Of a stretch of DNA of 64,000 nucleotides, positions 50,336-59,111 are shown piece after piece. Made by a program: the position numbers and the translations under genes. Position 1 is the first letter of the stretch. Every line of letters begins with the position of its first letter. Source of the stretch: Jeotgalibacillus campisalis (GTDB lineage Bacteria; Bacillota; Bacilli; Bacillales; Jeotgalibacillaceae); contig NZ_JXRR01000014.1 in the NCBI RefSeq assembly GCF_000829515.1, positions 434,001-498,000 of the forward strand, in the 5' to 3' direction. The notes beneath the pieces were generated by a model. It ran no database searches. It was not told the origin of the DNA and was given only the letters and a program-made list of their open reading frames with translations.

Positions 50336-50343
50336 TGAACTGA

Positions 50344-50391
50344 CCCCCAAATGGTAGACACTTTAAAAAGTGCCCCCATTTGGGGGTTTTT
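50344..50391 (+). terminator. Terminator in the left end of the insertion sequence
   Basis: CCCCCAAATGG (50344-50354) pairs exactly with CCATTTGGGGG (50376-50386), with an inner CACTTT/AAGTG stem, followed by T6. It would stop outside transcripts from entering the transposase genes. Confidence 0.8.
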
Positions 50392-50446
50392 TCTATTTTC
50401 AGACCCCGGTATACTGAATATATCTAGTTGAACGGGAGAGGTTTAT

Positions 50447-50872
50447 ATGAGTAAGATTATTTTTAACGAACACCAGCGACGGCTCTTGGAGGCAAACAAC
50501 AATACAGTTTCCGTATCTGATCGCTCTATCCAATACACGCCGGCTTTTAAAGTACGTGCAGTCAAAGAGAATTTAGAAGGAAAAGGTCCTTCTCAAATCT
50601 TTACGGAAAACGGCTTTGACTTGACTATCATTGGCACCGATAAAGCAAAAAGTGCGTTGAAACGCTGGCGAAAGTCCTATCAACTCCACGGTGAAGACGG
50701 CTTCTACGAAGAACGACGAGGAAAAAACAGTACCGGCCGACCATTAGAGAAAGATATTTCGGATGAGAAGAAACTGGAGAAAGCCGAGGCGCGGATCAAG
50801 TATCTGGAAGCCGAATTGGAACTCCTAAAAAAGCTCGAGGAGCTCGAGAGGCAGGCGAAGAAACGCTTTTAA
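50447..50872 (+). CDS. IS3-family transposase OrfA
   Basis: A 141-residue DNA-binding protein with helix-turn-helix segments (FKVRAVKENLEGKGPSQI; KSALKRWRKSYQLHGEDGF) and a C-terminal leucine-zipper-like coil (KIKYLEAELELLKKLEELE region, residues about 110-138). A slippery A AAA AAG at 50827-50833 (codons AAA-AAG) allows a -1 shift into OrfB to make the OrfAB transposase. The GAG repeats (CTCGAGgagCTCGAG) just after it may stimulate shifting. Confidence 0.88.
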   Translation: MSKIIFNEHQRRLLEANNNTVSVSDRSIQYTPAFKVRAVKENLEGKGPSQIFTENGFDLTIIGTDKAKSALKRWRKSYQLHGEDGFYEERRGKNSTGRPLEKDISDEKKLEKAEARIKYLEAELELLKKLEELERQAKKRF

Positions 50873-51774
50873 CCCCAGCAGAAAAGTATGAAGTAATTAA
50901 TGGAGTGGTCCGTAAGTTCCAACTAAAAAACCAGGTCCAGGCACTTTGCCGGACTGCTAATGTCAGCCGAAGTGGTTATTATGCTTGGGTGAAGAAGACT
51001 GAGAAGCACGCCATACGCGAAGAACAGGATTACCGGGATTACCTCCTGCTAAAATGCATCTACGATGCACATCGTGGTAAAATCGGATATCGTGGGTTCT
51101 ATATGGTGCTCGTAGAATTACTCGAAATGCCCATGAACCATAAGAAAATTTTGCGTCTCATGCGCAAATTTAACCTCTTTGCGAAGATTCGGAGAGCGAA
51201 TCCCTATAAGAAAATTGCCAAAGCAACTAAGGAACATCTGGTCTGTTCGAACCTATTAAACCGTCAGTTCGAACAAGATGAACCTGGCAAAGTATTTGTG
51301 ACTGATATTACCTACCTTCCAAATCGTTCTGGGCAAATGGCGTATCTTTCCTGCGTGAAGGATGTCGCCACCCGTGAAATTTCGGCTTATGAAGTGACGA
51401 CCAGTATAAGTATGGATATCGTCTACAACACTTTGAGGAAGTTAAAAGAGTCGTTGGATGGAAACATCCATCCAGAATCGATGATCCACTCTGATCAGGG
51501 ATTCCACTACACTCATCCAGAATACCAGCGACAAGTAAAGGAAATGGGGTTGACACAATCGATGTCCCGTAGGGGGAATTGTCTGGACAACGCTCCTATC
51601 GAATCCTTCTTTGGTCACTTCAAGGATGATGTCGATTTTAAACAGGCTACCAGCCTTTCCGAACTAAAAAGTCTGATCGATACTTACATGGATTATTACA
51701 ACGGTTCACGCAAGCAATGGAACCTAAAAAAGATGACTCCGGCACAATACCGAAGTCATCTCATTGCAGCATAA
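50834..51774 (+). CDS. IS3-family transposase OrfB (integrase catalytic domain)
   Basis: The -1 frame is open from the slippery site through 51774. The independent GTG at 50905 gives 289 residues. The DDE catalytic residues are visible: Asp in VFVTDITYLPN, Asp in MIHSDQGFHYTH, Glu in NAPIESFFGHFK, with the usual K/R downstream. A HTH_21-type start (SRSGYYAWVKK) is also typical. Translation is most likely through frameshifting from OrfA. Confidence 0.9.
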
Positions 51775-51827
51775 GCTGCTGGGTACTTTTATTAAGCTGT
51801 CCATTAAATGGGGCTCAGTTCATTTGA

Positions 51828-51850
51828 CCGACTCAGGTCTTTTGTTTTGT
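51828..51850 (+). terminator. Right half of the ynzC terminator
   Basis: CCGACTCAGGTCTTT followed by TTGTTTT; it pairs with 50315-50329 across the insertion sequence. Confidence 0.75.
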
Positions 51851-51963
51851 CATACTAGATCATTTTGTTCCTTGTTTACGCTTTAAAACAAGTTGTTCAT
51901 TAGTTTTAAAATGGAAATACAAGCTTTCGTTTGTTGTTTTATTGATTCTATTGAGGAAGATGT

Positions 51964-51992
51964 TTGTACATCTCCAAGATTTTGCGTACAAT
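51964..51992 (+). promoter_or_regulatory. tkt promoter
   Basis: TTGTAC (51964-51969), 17 bases, TACAAT (51987-51992). Confidence 0.6.
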
Positions 51993-52030
51993 AGAGAACA
52001 TAAATGAAGTTGATGAAAGGGATGTTGTTG

Positions 52031-54037
52031 ATGTTTACTAAAATTGATGAACTAGCAATTAATACGATTCGTACGATTTCCATTGATGCAATTGATCAAG
52101 CGAATTCCGGCCACCCTGGCTTGCCTATGGGGGCAGCACCATTTGCTTATACCTTATGGACACGTTTTATGAACCACAATCCTAAAAATCCTGATTGGTT
52201 TAACAGAGACCGTTTTGTCTTGTCAGCTGGTCATGGATCAATGCTGCTGTACAGCTTGCTTCATCTATCGGGCTACGACCTTCCGATGGAAGAAATTAAA
52301 AATTTCCGCCAGTGGGACTCTAAAACACCTGGTCACCCTGAATATAATCACACCAAAGGGGTAGAAGCAACAACGGGACCACTTGGCCAAGGTTTAGGCA
52401 TGGCAGTAGGCATGGCCATGGCTGAAAAACATCTTGCAGGGAAGTTTAACAAAGAAGGTCATAATGTAGTGGATCATTATACATATGCTTTGTGTGGTGA
52501 TGGAGATTTAATGGAAGGTATTTCTTCTGAATCCTCTTCTTTAGCGGGTCATTTGAAGCTGGACAAACTGATTGTATTATATGATTCCAACGATATATCA
52601 CTTGATGGTGATCTTGATCGTTCATTCTCTGAAAGTGTTAAAAAACGCTTTGAATCATACAATTGGCAGTATATTCGTGTTGATGATGGTAATGATGTCG
52701 GAGATGTAGCTGATGCCATTGAACAGGCCAAAGCGGATTCAACACGCCCGACTATGATTGAAATTAAGACGGTTATCGGTTTTGGTTCACCAAATAGATC
52801 AGGATCATCAAAGGTTCACGGAGCTCCTCTTGGTAAAGATGAGACAACGCTTGTTAAAAAAGCGTATGAATGGTTATATGAAGAGGCATTTCATGTTCCG
52901 GAAGAAGTCTATGAGCGTTTTAATGAATTAGTTGGTCAAAACGGTGAAAAAGCAGAACAGGAATGGAACAGCCGTTTCTCTGCATATCAACAGGATTATC
53001 CGGAGCTGGCTCAAGAATTAAAGAATGCTTTAGAAGGTAAACTTCCTGAAGGGTGGGAGAACTCACTGCCTGTTTTTGAAGAAGGAAAAAGTATCGCCAG
53101 CCGTGCCTCTTCCGGTGAAACCGTAAATGCATTAGCTAAATCACTTCCTACATTATTTGGAGGATCAGCTGACCTCGCTGGTTCAAATAACACGATGATG
53201 AAAGAGGAAAAAGATTTTACGGCGGAAACACCTGAAGGAAGAAATATTTGGTTTGGCGTACGTGAATTCGCCATGGGCGCAGCTTTAAACGGGATGGCAC
53301 TCCACGGCGGTCTGCATGTTTACGGAGGAACGTTCTTTGTATTCAGTGACTACGTGAGACCGGCAATCCGTTTATCCGCTTTAATGGGTGTACCCGTAAC
53401 ATATGTCTTCACTCACGACAGCATTGCAGTCGGCGAAGATGGGCCGACTCATGAACCGGTAGAACAGCTTCCATCTCTGCGTGCAATGCCAAATTTATCT
53501 GTCGTCCGTCCAGCTGATGGAAATGAAACAGCTGCAGCCTGGAGATTATCCATTGAAGCAGCCGATCATCCAACTGTTTTAGTTCTGACACGCCAAAATT
53601 TAAAAACATTGCCTAATACTGCTCAAAATGCATATGAAGGTGTTAAAAAAGGTGCATATGTGGTGTCTGCAGCTCAAAAAGAAACAGCAGATGCACTTTT
53701 ATTAGCAACAGGTTCAGAAGTACCTTTAGCTTATGAAGCTCAACAAGCACTTCAAAAAGAAAATATTGATGTAGCTGTTGTATCAATGCCTTCATGGGAT
53801 CGTTTTGAAAAACAGTCGAAAGAATATAAAGAGTCTGTACTCCCTAAAAATGTGAAAAAGCGCCTTGGAATCGAAATGGCAGCCCCGCTTGGATGGGAAA
53901 GATATACGGGAGATGAAGGAGATGTATTAGGAATCTCTACTTTTGGAGCATCTGCACCAGGAGCTACCGTTTTAAAAGAATATGGTTTCAGTGTTGAAAA
54001 TGTTGTTGCAAGAGTCAAGTCACTTTTACAATCCTAA
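52031..54037 (+). CDS. tkt: Transketolase
   Basis: A 668-residue thiamine-diphosphate enzyme of the non-oxidative pentose phosphate pathway. Seen are [13 protein letters not shown], the ThDP/Mg motif [10 protein letters not shown] ... DSNDISLDG, and the C-terminal [20 protein letters not shown]. The start is the ATG at 52031 with AAAGGG nine bases upstream. The length matches B. subtilis Tkt (667). A strong terminator follows. Confidence 0.96.
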   Translation: MFTKIDELAINTIRTISIDAIDQANSGHPGLPMGAAPFAYTLWTRFMNHNPKNPDWFNRDRFVLSAGHGSMLLYSLLHLSGYDLPMEEIKNFRQWDSKTPGHPEYNHTKGVEATTGPLGQGLGMAVGMAMAEKHLAGKFNKEGHNVVDHYTYALCGDGDLMEGISSESSSLAGHLKLDKLIVLYDSNDISLDGDLDRSFSESVKKRFESYNWQYIRVDDGNDVGDVADAIEQAKADSTRPTMIEIKTVIGFGSPNRSGSSKVHGAPLGKDETTLVKKAYEWLYEEAFHVPEEVYERFNELVGQNGEKAEQEWNSRFSAYQQDYPELAQELKNALEGKLPEGWENSLPVFEEGKSIASRASSGETVNALAKSLPTLFGGSADLAGSNNTMMKEEKDFTAETPEGRNIWFGVREFAMGAALNGMALHGGLHVYGGTFFVFSDYVRPAIRLSALMGVPVTYVFTHDSIAVGEDGPTHEPVEQLPSLRAMPNLSVVRPADGNETAAAWRLSIEAADHPTVLVLTRQNLKTLPNTAQNAYEGVKKGAYVVSAAQKETADALLLATGSEVPLAYEAQQALQKENIDVAVVSMPSWDRFEKQSKEYKESVLPKNVKKRLGIEMAAPLGWERYTGDEGDVLGISTFGASAPGATVLKEYGFSVENVVARVKSLLQS

Positions 54038-54040
54038 GGT

Positions 54041-54072
54041 AAAAAGCTGAAGACAACTGTCTTCAGCTTTTT
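54041..54072 (+). terminator. tkt terminator
   Basis: AAAAAGCTGAAGACA-ac-TGTCTTCAGCTTTTT, a perfect dyad ending in T5. Confidence 0.93.
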
Positions 54073-54214
54073 CCATCTAAGAATCGAATTACACTAAGAC
54101 TTGCAAAGTTTAAGAAGCTTTGCGAATATTTTAAGTAAGGTGAAAGAAATCATTGTATAATCTAGTATGATCTTGTACACTTTTATAGAGAGAACTGATA
54201 GGAGGAAATGAAAG

Positions 54215-54436
54215 ATGGAATTATGGCTTGCGATTGTTTTAATTGTCGTGGCTTTGCTAGCAGGTGTTGCGCTTGGATTCTTTATCGCTCGTAAGTATAT
54301 GATGACGTATCTTAAGAAAAATCCACCAATTAATGAGCAAATGCTTCGAATGATGATGATGCAAATGGGACAGAAACCTTCCCAAAAGAAAATTAATCAG
54401 ATGATGAGTGCGATGAATAAGCAGCAGTCTAAATAA
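54215..54436 (+). CDS. yneF: UPF0154 membrane protein YneF
   Basis: A 73-residue protein with one N-terminal membrane helix (about 2-24, ending FFIARKYM) and a hydrophilic tail with [20 protein letters not shown], the family signature. TAGGAGGA precedes the ATG. Function unknown. It follows tkt as in B. subtilis. Confidence 0.92.
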   Translation: MELWLAIVLIVVALLAGVALGFFIARKYMMTYLKKNPPINEQMLRMMMMQMGQKPSQKKINQMMSAMNKQQSK

Positions 54437-54442
54437 GAGTAC

Positions 54443-54470
54443 AAGCACTTCCTTTTGGGAGTGCTTTTTG
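54443..54470 (+). terminator. yneF terminator
   Basis: AAGCACT-t-CC-tttt-GG-g-AGTGCTT followed by T. Confidence 0.85.
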
Positions 54471-54593
54471 TTTGGAATAAATTATTCGACTTTTGTTTAG
54501 ATAGCCTGTATGAGTGGGGTATATACAAGTTGTTTACATAATAAAATTATTTATACTATATAATATTTGACAAAAAGTGAAAATTTAGTAAAT

Positions 54594-54639
54594 AAAAAGC
54601 AATTAACGCCAATGGAAAGGTTAGCGTCAATTGCTTTTT
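54594..54639. terminator. Bidirectional terminator
   Basis: AAAAAGCAATT and AATTGCTTTTT with an inner ACGC/GCGT stem. Serves the minus-strand Spo0E-like gene. Confidence 0.8.
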
Positions 54640-54654
54640 GTATGAGTCTTGAAT

Positions 54655-54849
54655 TTAAGCCTGAGCAAAAGATCCAGGTGAGGGATGTGCATTTTTTGTA
54701 AACAAGCGATCATACCGATTTAGCAAATCATCGAGCTCCTGAGAATATTGAACTGCTAATGAGGAGTTGAGACCTTCTTGAGCCACCGCATTGATCAGTA
54801 CTTGTCTTTTCTTTTCAATTTGTTTGAGCAGTCGGTACTGGTCAGCCAT
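54655..54849 (-). CDS. Spo0E-family aspartyl-phosphate phosphatase
   Basis: A 64-residue two-helix protein with the Spo0E signature SQELD (residues 36-40). Such proteins dephosphorylate Spo0A~P or related response regulators and so restrain sporulation. AAAGGA precedes the ATG. It has its own promoter and terminator and is inverted relative to its neighbours. The exact target cannot be told from sequence. Confidence 0.85.
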   Translation of the reverse strand: MADQYRLLKQIEKKRQVLINAVAQEGLNSSLAVQYSQELDDLLNRYDRLFTKNAHPSPGSFAQA

Positions 54850-54922
54850 ATAGGTTGTCCTTTCGATGAGTTATCCAGAATCGAACCCATACATTTTATG
54901 TAATAGCTGTAACTTGTAGTCT

Positions 54923-54951
54923 ATTATACAAAAGTTATAGACATATTTCAA
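54923..54951 (-). promoter_or_regulatory. Promoter of the Spo0E-like gene
   Basis: Minus strand TTGAAA (54951-54946), 17 bases, TATAAT (54928-54923). The region 54952-55185 beyond it shows nothing else clear. Confidence 0.7.
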
Positions 54952-55185
54952 AGCAAATATACCAGGATAAAGTATTTTTTATTAATGATGAAAATAGTTG
55001 GTTTTTTTCGTTTCCTGAGTAGAAGAAAAGGCAGAGAGAGTAATGTGCTTTAGAATAGAATGCAATTTTATGGTCAAATGATCTGTCACAAAAAGTTTGG
55101 AACTCCCTTTGTACTAAAGCTTCGTCAGGAATGATAAACTTATCAAAGAGTACCATTCATGAAAAGAGCAGTAGGAGGTTTTCAA

Positions 55186-55893
55186 TTGACAGATTTAAAT
55201 TTATTCATTGCATTTGCTGCAGGGTTTTTAAGCTTTATTTCTCCTTGCGTTTTGCCTCTTTATCCAGCTTTTCTTTCCTATATCACTGGCATGTCCGTCA
55301 GAGAACTTTCTGAAGAAAATGGGATGATGCAAAAAAGAAGCATGCTGCATACTTTGTTTTTTCTATTAGGTTTCTCCCTTGTCTTTATTGCAATTGGTTT
55401 TACGTCTTCATGGTTTTATGAGTTTTTCGTTGTGTATCAAAATCCGATTCGACAAATAGGGTCGATCCTAATCGTCTTTTTTGGATTAATGATTGTTGGG
55501 TTGATTACACCTGCATTTATGATGAAAGAACGTAGATTCGAGTTTAAAAACAGACCTGCAGGATATGTAGGATCTTCTCTGATTGGTTTAGCTTTTGCAG
55601 CAGGCTGGACTCCTTGTATGGGACCAATATTAGTAGCAGTTTCTGCTTTGGCTTATACAAATCCCGGTTCAGGCATGCTGTATATGCTGGCTTATTTTTT
55701 AGGATTTGCACTTCCTTTTTTTATCCTTTCATTTTTTCTTGGACGAATGCAATGGATTAAAAAAAACAGCCGAAAAATTATGGTTTTCGGAGGCTGGGTT
55801 ATGATCGTGATGGGGATCGTACTGTTTTTTGACGGTCTGACCTATATAATAACATTGCTATCACCCATTTTTGGAGATTTTCAAGGTTTCTAG
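55186..55893 (+). CDS. ccdA: Cytochrome c biogenesis protein CcdA
   Basis: A 235-residue membrane thiol-electron carrier with six hydrophobic helices and the two redox cysteines in FISPCVLPLYP and AGWTPCMGPIL. It carries reductant across the membrane for cytochrome c assembly and spore-cortex thiol proteins. The TTG at 55186 has GTAGGAGG eight bases upstream and gives the B. subtilis length (235). It heads a ccdA / receiver / ccdC group. Confidence 0.94.
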   Translation: MTDLNLFIAFAAGFLSFISPCVLPLYPAFLSYITGMSVRELSEENGMMQKRSMLHTLFFLLGFSLVFIAIGFTSSWFYEFFVVYQNPIRQIGSILIVFFGLMIVGLITPAFMMKERRFEFKNRPAGYVGSSLIGLAFAAGWTPCMGPILVAVSALAYTNPGSGMLYMLAYFLGFALPFFILSFFLGRMQWIKKNSRKIMVFGGWVMIVMGIVLFFDGLTYIITLLSPIFGDFQGF

Positions 55894-55975
55894 TAAAAAA
55901 TACACACCTTATAGTTGCAGGACTTTTGGATCAGTAGTATAGTTGCACTATACTTCAGTAATAAGGGTGAGACAA

Positions 55976-56344
55976 ATGGTAAATGTTTTAATTGTAGATG
56001 ACGCTAAATTCATGAGAATGACCCTGAAAAATATGCTCAGTCAGTCCGTTTATAATGTAATAGGAGAGGCGGAGAATGGGGAAGAAGCAATTGATCAGTA
56101 CCGTTCTTTAATGCCTGATCTTGTAACAATGGATATTACTATGCCGGTTATGGATGGATTAAGTGCAGCCAAAAAGATTTTAACAGAATTTCCTGAGGCA
56201 AAAGTAATCATGTGCTCAGCAATGGGACAACAGAAAATGGTTATAGAAGCGATTGAAGCTGGCGCAAAAGACTTTATCGTTAAACCTTTTGATGGCAGCA
56301 GAGTAATTGATTCTTTAAACAGAGTAATGAAGTCTTCCCACTAA
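55976..56344 (+). CDS. yneI: CheY-like response regulator receiver YneI
   Basis: A 122-residue single-domain receiver: acidic pair in LIVDDAKFMR, phospho-acceptor Asp in LVTMDITMPVMDG, Thr/Ser region VIMCSAMGQQ, Lys in FIVKPFDGS. No output domain. ATG 55976 has AAGGGTGAG upstream. In B. subtilis the same gene (also called ccdB) lies between ccdA and ccdC; its partner kinase is not in this window. Confidence 0.92.
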   Translation: MVNVLIVDDAKFMRMTLKNMLSQSVYNVIGEAENGEEAIDQYRSLMPDLVTMDITMPVMDGLSAAKKILTEFPEAKVIMCSAMGQQKMVIEAIEAGAKDFIVKPFDGSRVIDSLNRVMKSSH

Positions 56345-56390
56345 GAGCAGGTCACTCGTGAAAACGTCCACCTAAAGCGAAGTAAACCGA

Positions 56391-56430
56391 TTAAAGAGCT
56401 TGTGAATATGTCTCAAGCTCTTTGATTTTC
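56391..56430 (+). terminator. Terminator after yneI
   Basis: AAAGAGCTTG...CAAGCTCTTT followed by a moderately T-rich run. Confidence 0.75.
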
Positions 56431-56438
56431 AAATGTTT

Positions 56439-56467
56439 TTTACAAACTGTCTTTTCTCTTATATAAT
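56439..56467 (+). promoter_or_regulatory. ccdC promoter
   Basis: TTTACA (56439-56444), 17 bases, TATAAT (56462-56467). Confidence 0.7.
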
Positions 56468-56498
56468 AAGTGTACTAAGGTAAAAAGGTGGAGTCTAA

Positions 56499-56981
56499 AT
56501 GCCTGTTTTTTGGTCAACCGTTGCCGCTGTTATAATGGGCTCATTTGTTTTAATGGTTCGTATGAAAGCGGCTAAACGGCCTGTTTCAGCAAAGAAGATC
56601 ATTTTGCCACCATTGTTCATGAGCACTGGAGCGTTAATGTTTTTGATCCCGTTTTTTCGCCTGAGTGCCATTGAGTTTTTTGAAGCTTTAATTGTTGGAA
56701 TGATTTTTTCGATCGTCCTTATTAAAACATCAAAATTTGAAGTTCAGGAAAAAGGGATCTACTTAAAGCCTTCTAAAGCATTTCCTTTTATCCTTATTGG
56801 TCTGCTGATCGTAAGAGTTATCATGAAAATTCTACTAAGTTCAACGATAGATCTTGGTGCTTTAAGCGGAATGTTTTGGGTGTTGGCCTTTGGAATGATT
56901 GTACCCTGGAGAGCAGCAATGTATTTTCAGTATCGAAAGCTTACAGGGGCAGCTGCAAAAGAAGCTTCGCAATTTGCATAA
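56499..56981 (+). CDS. ccdC: CcdC membrane protein
   Basis: A 160-residue protein with four to five membrane helices. In B. subtilis ccdC lies next to ccdA and has been linked to cytochrome c synthesis. The stretch MRMKAAKRPVSAKKIILPPL (in this copy VRMKAAKRPVSAKK) and the C-terminal PWRAAMYFQYRKL are typical. AAAGGTGG precedes the ATG. Own promoter; ends in a bidirectional terminator. Confidence 0.9.
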   Translation: MPVFWSTVAAVIMGSFVLMVRMKAAKRPVSAKKIILPPLFMSTGALMFLIPFFRLSAIEFFEALIVGMIFSIVLIKTSKFEVQEKGIYLKPSKAFPFILIGLLIVRVIMKILLSSTIDLGALSGMFWVLAFGMIVPWRAAMYFQYRKLTGAAAKEASQFA

Positions 56982-57014
56982 AAAAAAACAATCTCTATAT
57001 GAGATTGTTTTTTT
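56980..57014. terminator. Bidirectional terminator shared by ccdC and yneK
   Basis: AAACAATCTC-tatat-GAGATTGTTT with A- and T-runs on each side; both stop codons overlap it. Confidence 0.88.
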
Positions 57015-57444
57015 ATGCGAATAAATCTTCGTACGAATGCAAATCAATGTTTAAGTCAGCCATTTTTTTTCGTAAAAACTTATGATCCCGTTTAGGAGTG
57101 GCAATAATATACCCTCTAATGACAAGATCAAGATCGATTGACTTTGCTTTTTCTTTTAAAGCAAGTTCGCCTATTTTTCCTGCTATTTTCTGTTTTGCAA
57201 CGTCTCTGAATAATTCCGGCACCGGACTGACTAAATCTTCCAGAAGAGCAAGCTCGCGTTTGCCCCACAAGTGAACCGTTTCCTTAACAAAATGTTCTTC
57301 CCAATCTAAATCAGATTTTCCATCTTGTTTAGGCATTCTTTTCAAAAACTTTCTGAACATAAAAAAGCCGCCTATGGCAAATAAACTGATTAGCACAACG
57401 ATCCAGAATAATATAAACCATAAAAACCATCCGTCAAGCATCAT
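57013..57444 (-). CDS. yneK: DUF2621 membrane protein YneK
   Basis: A 143-residue protein with one N-terminal membrane helix (about 5-30) and a cytoplasmic domain (WEEHFVKETVHLWG ... IRGYIIATPKRDHKFLRKKM). GAGGTGA precedes the ATG. Conserved next to ccdC; function unknown. Confidence 0.88.
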   Translation of the reverse strand: MMLDGWFLWFILFWIVVLISLFAIGGFFMFRKFLKRMPKQDGKSDLDWEEHFVKETVHLWGKRELALLEDLVSPVPELFRDVAKQKIAGKIGELALKEKAKSIDLDLVIRGYIIATPKRDHKFLRKKMADLNIDLHSYEDLFA

Positions 57445-57526
57445 GCTTCACCTCAATGTAAGATCCATTACCTTTCATTATAGTGTACATTTACTAAGAC
57501 ATCAACATTCACTTTAGAAATTAGTT

Positions 57527-57555
57527 AAGGACTCAGATTCGGAATCTGAGTCCTT
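57527..57555. terminator. Perfect 29-base palindrome, probable terminator
   Basis: Fourteen-base arms (AAGGACTCAGATTC / GAATCTGAGTCCTT) around a single G. It follows the 49-codon minus-strand gene but lacks a long T-run on either strand. Confidence 0.5.
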
Positions 57556-57591
57556 CTATAGCTGCAGCTGGCTTACCTTCTACGGCCTGAG

Positions 57592-57741
57592 TTATTTAAT
57601 TTGTTTGTATCCGAGGGAAACGAGCTGATGTAAATTCTCGCGACGAATGTTATAGAAATTTTGGTCGTCCGCCGTCACCGTGACATAATCATCCACCTTT
57701 TGTTCCATTTCATTCATGAAATCATCTTCAACTTTACGCAT
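57592..57741 (-). CDS. Small acidic protein of 49 residues, unknown
   Basis: ATG at 57741 preceded by a near-perfect GAAAGGAGGG (seven-base spacing). The product begins MRKVEDDFMNEMEQKVDDYV and continues TVTADDQNFYNIRREN, then LHQLVSLGYKQIK. It is hydrophilic and acidic in the first half. An extended -10 (TGATAATAT on the minus strand) lies upstream and a palindrome lies downstream. I do not recognise the family. Confidence 0.6.
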   Translation of the reverse strand: MRKVEDDFMNEMEQKVDDYVTVTADDQNFYNIRRENLHQLVSLGYKQIK

Positions 57742-57930
57742 GCAGCGTCCCTCCTTTCAGATGTAACTTTATATTATCAGAATATTAAAAATAAGACATC
57801 CGCCTAAAGTATGAATTTTTATACGGACAAGCTTATAAAAAAGCATCATTTAAATTGATCTTTTAAAAATAGATTGAACAGTACGTTTATTTTTTGTTTA
57901 AACAAGCAAATAGTAGTGAGAATCAGGTTT

Positions 57931-57939
57931 TGATATAAT
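57931..57939 (+). promoter_or_regulatory. Extended -10 promoter of sbcDC
   Basis: TGA-TATAAT, about 35 bases before the sbcD start; rules out the ATG at 57938 as start. Confidence 0.55.
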
Positions 57940-57973
57940 GGGGGTTATGACTGTAGAAATGAGGCGTTCATTG

Positions 57974-59110
57974 ATGAAATTTATTCATACTGCTGACTGG
58001 CATTTAGGGAAACTCGTTCATGGCGTTTACATGACAGAGGACCAGGAATATGTTTTGCAAAAGCTTATAGACCTTATAAAAGCTGAAGAGCCTGACGCTT
58101 TAGTTATTGCAGGTGATCTATACGACCGGTCTGTTCCTCCAACTGAAGCAGTGAAATTACTAAACGACACACTATATACAATTAACGTTGAACTTGGAGT
58201 GCCAATCATTGCTATATCGGGTAATCATGATAGCGGTGAAAGGCTGTCATTTGGTTCAAGCTGGTATCGACATTCCAAATTGTATATGAAGGGAAAATGG
58301 GAAAGAGGCTCTCAAGCTATCAATATTCAAGGTGTTCGATTTCATTTAGTTCCTTTTACAGAGCCCGGTCCCATTCGTGAACTTTATGAAATGCCTTCCA
58401 TTACTTCTCATCATGAAGCAATGAAGGTTATAGTCGATGACATTAAAAGTACTATTGATCAAAGTGTACCGAATGTCTTAGTGGGGCACGCCTTTGTATT
58501 AGGAGGGAAAACGACAGATTCAGAACGAACACTTTCTGTTGGCGGGTCTGGATGTGTAGGCAGTGAGCTTTTTGAGCATTTTGATTACACAGCACTTGGC
58601 CATCTTCATAGTCCCGATGCCATTTCGCACGACTCTATTCATTATGCCGGTTCACTGATGAAGTATTCCTTCTCTGAAGCAAGACAAAGAAAAGTCGTGA
58701 AGATAGTAGAAATAATGGAAAAGAAAGTATCTGTAAAAGAGCGAATTTTAGAACCTAAAAGAGACATGAGAGAACTCGAAGGATATTTGTCAGAATTAAT
58801 GAGTGTTGAATTCTATCAAAATCAAAAGCTCGATGATTATTTAAAAGTAATATTGCTAGATGAAGGAGGGTTGATCGACCCAATGAATCAATTGAAACAA
58901 CTATACCCTAATGTACTTCATCTTGAACGCAAATCAGCCATTCGAGACAGATCTCTTACTGGAGGTTCTACCGATATACATTCAAGGAAAAAAGAAGGCA
59001 TTGATTTGTTTAAGAGATTTTACGAAGATATGACGACGACCGACTGGTCAAGTGACAAACATGAAAAAGTAGCTGCCATAATAAATGAAGTAAAAGCAGG
59101 GAGGGCTTAG
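57974..59110 (+). CDS. sbcD: SbcD nuclease subunit
   Basis: A 378-residue Mre11-type metallophosphoesterase nuclease. Motifs: FIHTADWHLGK (D, H), VIAGDLYDR (GD), ISGNHDSGERL (GNHD), VGHAFVLGG and GHLHSPDAI. With SbcC it opens DNA hairpins and processes protein-blocked ends. The ATG at 57974 gives the standard start of the family. sbcC begins one base after its stop. Confidence 0.94.
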   Translation: MKFIHTADWHLGKLVHGVYMTEDQEYVLQKLIDLIKAEEPDALVIAGDLYDRSVPPTEAVKLLNDTLYTINVELGVPIIAISGNHDSGERLSFGSSWYRHSKLYMKGKWERGSQAINIQGVRFHLVPFTEPGPIRELYEMPSITSHHEAMKVIVDDIKSTIDQSVPNVLVGHAFVLGGKTTDSERTLSVGGSGCVGSELFEHFDYTALGHLHSPDAISHDSIHYAGSLMKYSFSEARQRKVVKIVEIMEKKVSVKERILEPKRDMRELEGYLSELMSVEFYQNQKLDDYLKVILLDEGGLIDPMNQLKQLYPNVLHLERKSAIRDRSLTGGSTDIHSRKKEGIDLFKRFYEDMTTTDWSSDKHEKVAAIINEVKAGRA

Positions 59111-59111
59111 A

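Larger units (their letters stand above)
50336..51822 (+). mobile_element. Complete IS3-family insertion sequence (IS150 group-like)
   Basis: A 1,487-base element with terminal inverted repeats. The left end TGAACTGACCCCCAAATGG matches the reverse complement of the right end (51798-51822) at about 19 of 25 positions. It is flanked by TTT on both sides (50333-50335, 51823-51825), consistent with a 3-base target duplication. It contains two overlapping-phase transposase genes with an A6G slippery site. Both frames and the DDE residues are intact, so it is probably active. It sits inside the loop of the ynzC terminator. Confidence 0.9.

Noticed and set aside
50860-50905. OrfA/OrfB frame break as an inactivating frameshift
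   Set aside because: The phase and the A AAA AAG heptamer fit the programmed frameshifting of IS3-family elements.
57875-57895. LexA-like site before sbcD (GAACAGTACGTTT)
   Set aside because: The half-sites are separated by five bases rather than four, so it does not fit the consensus.
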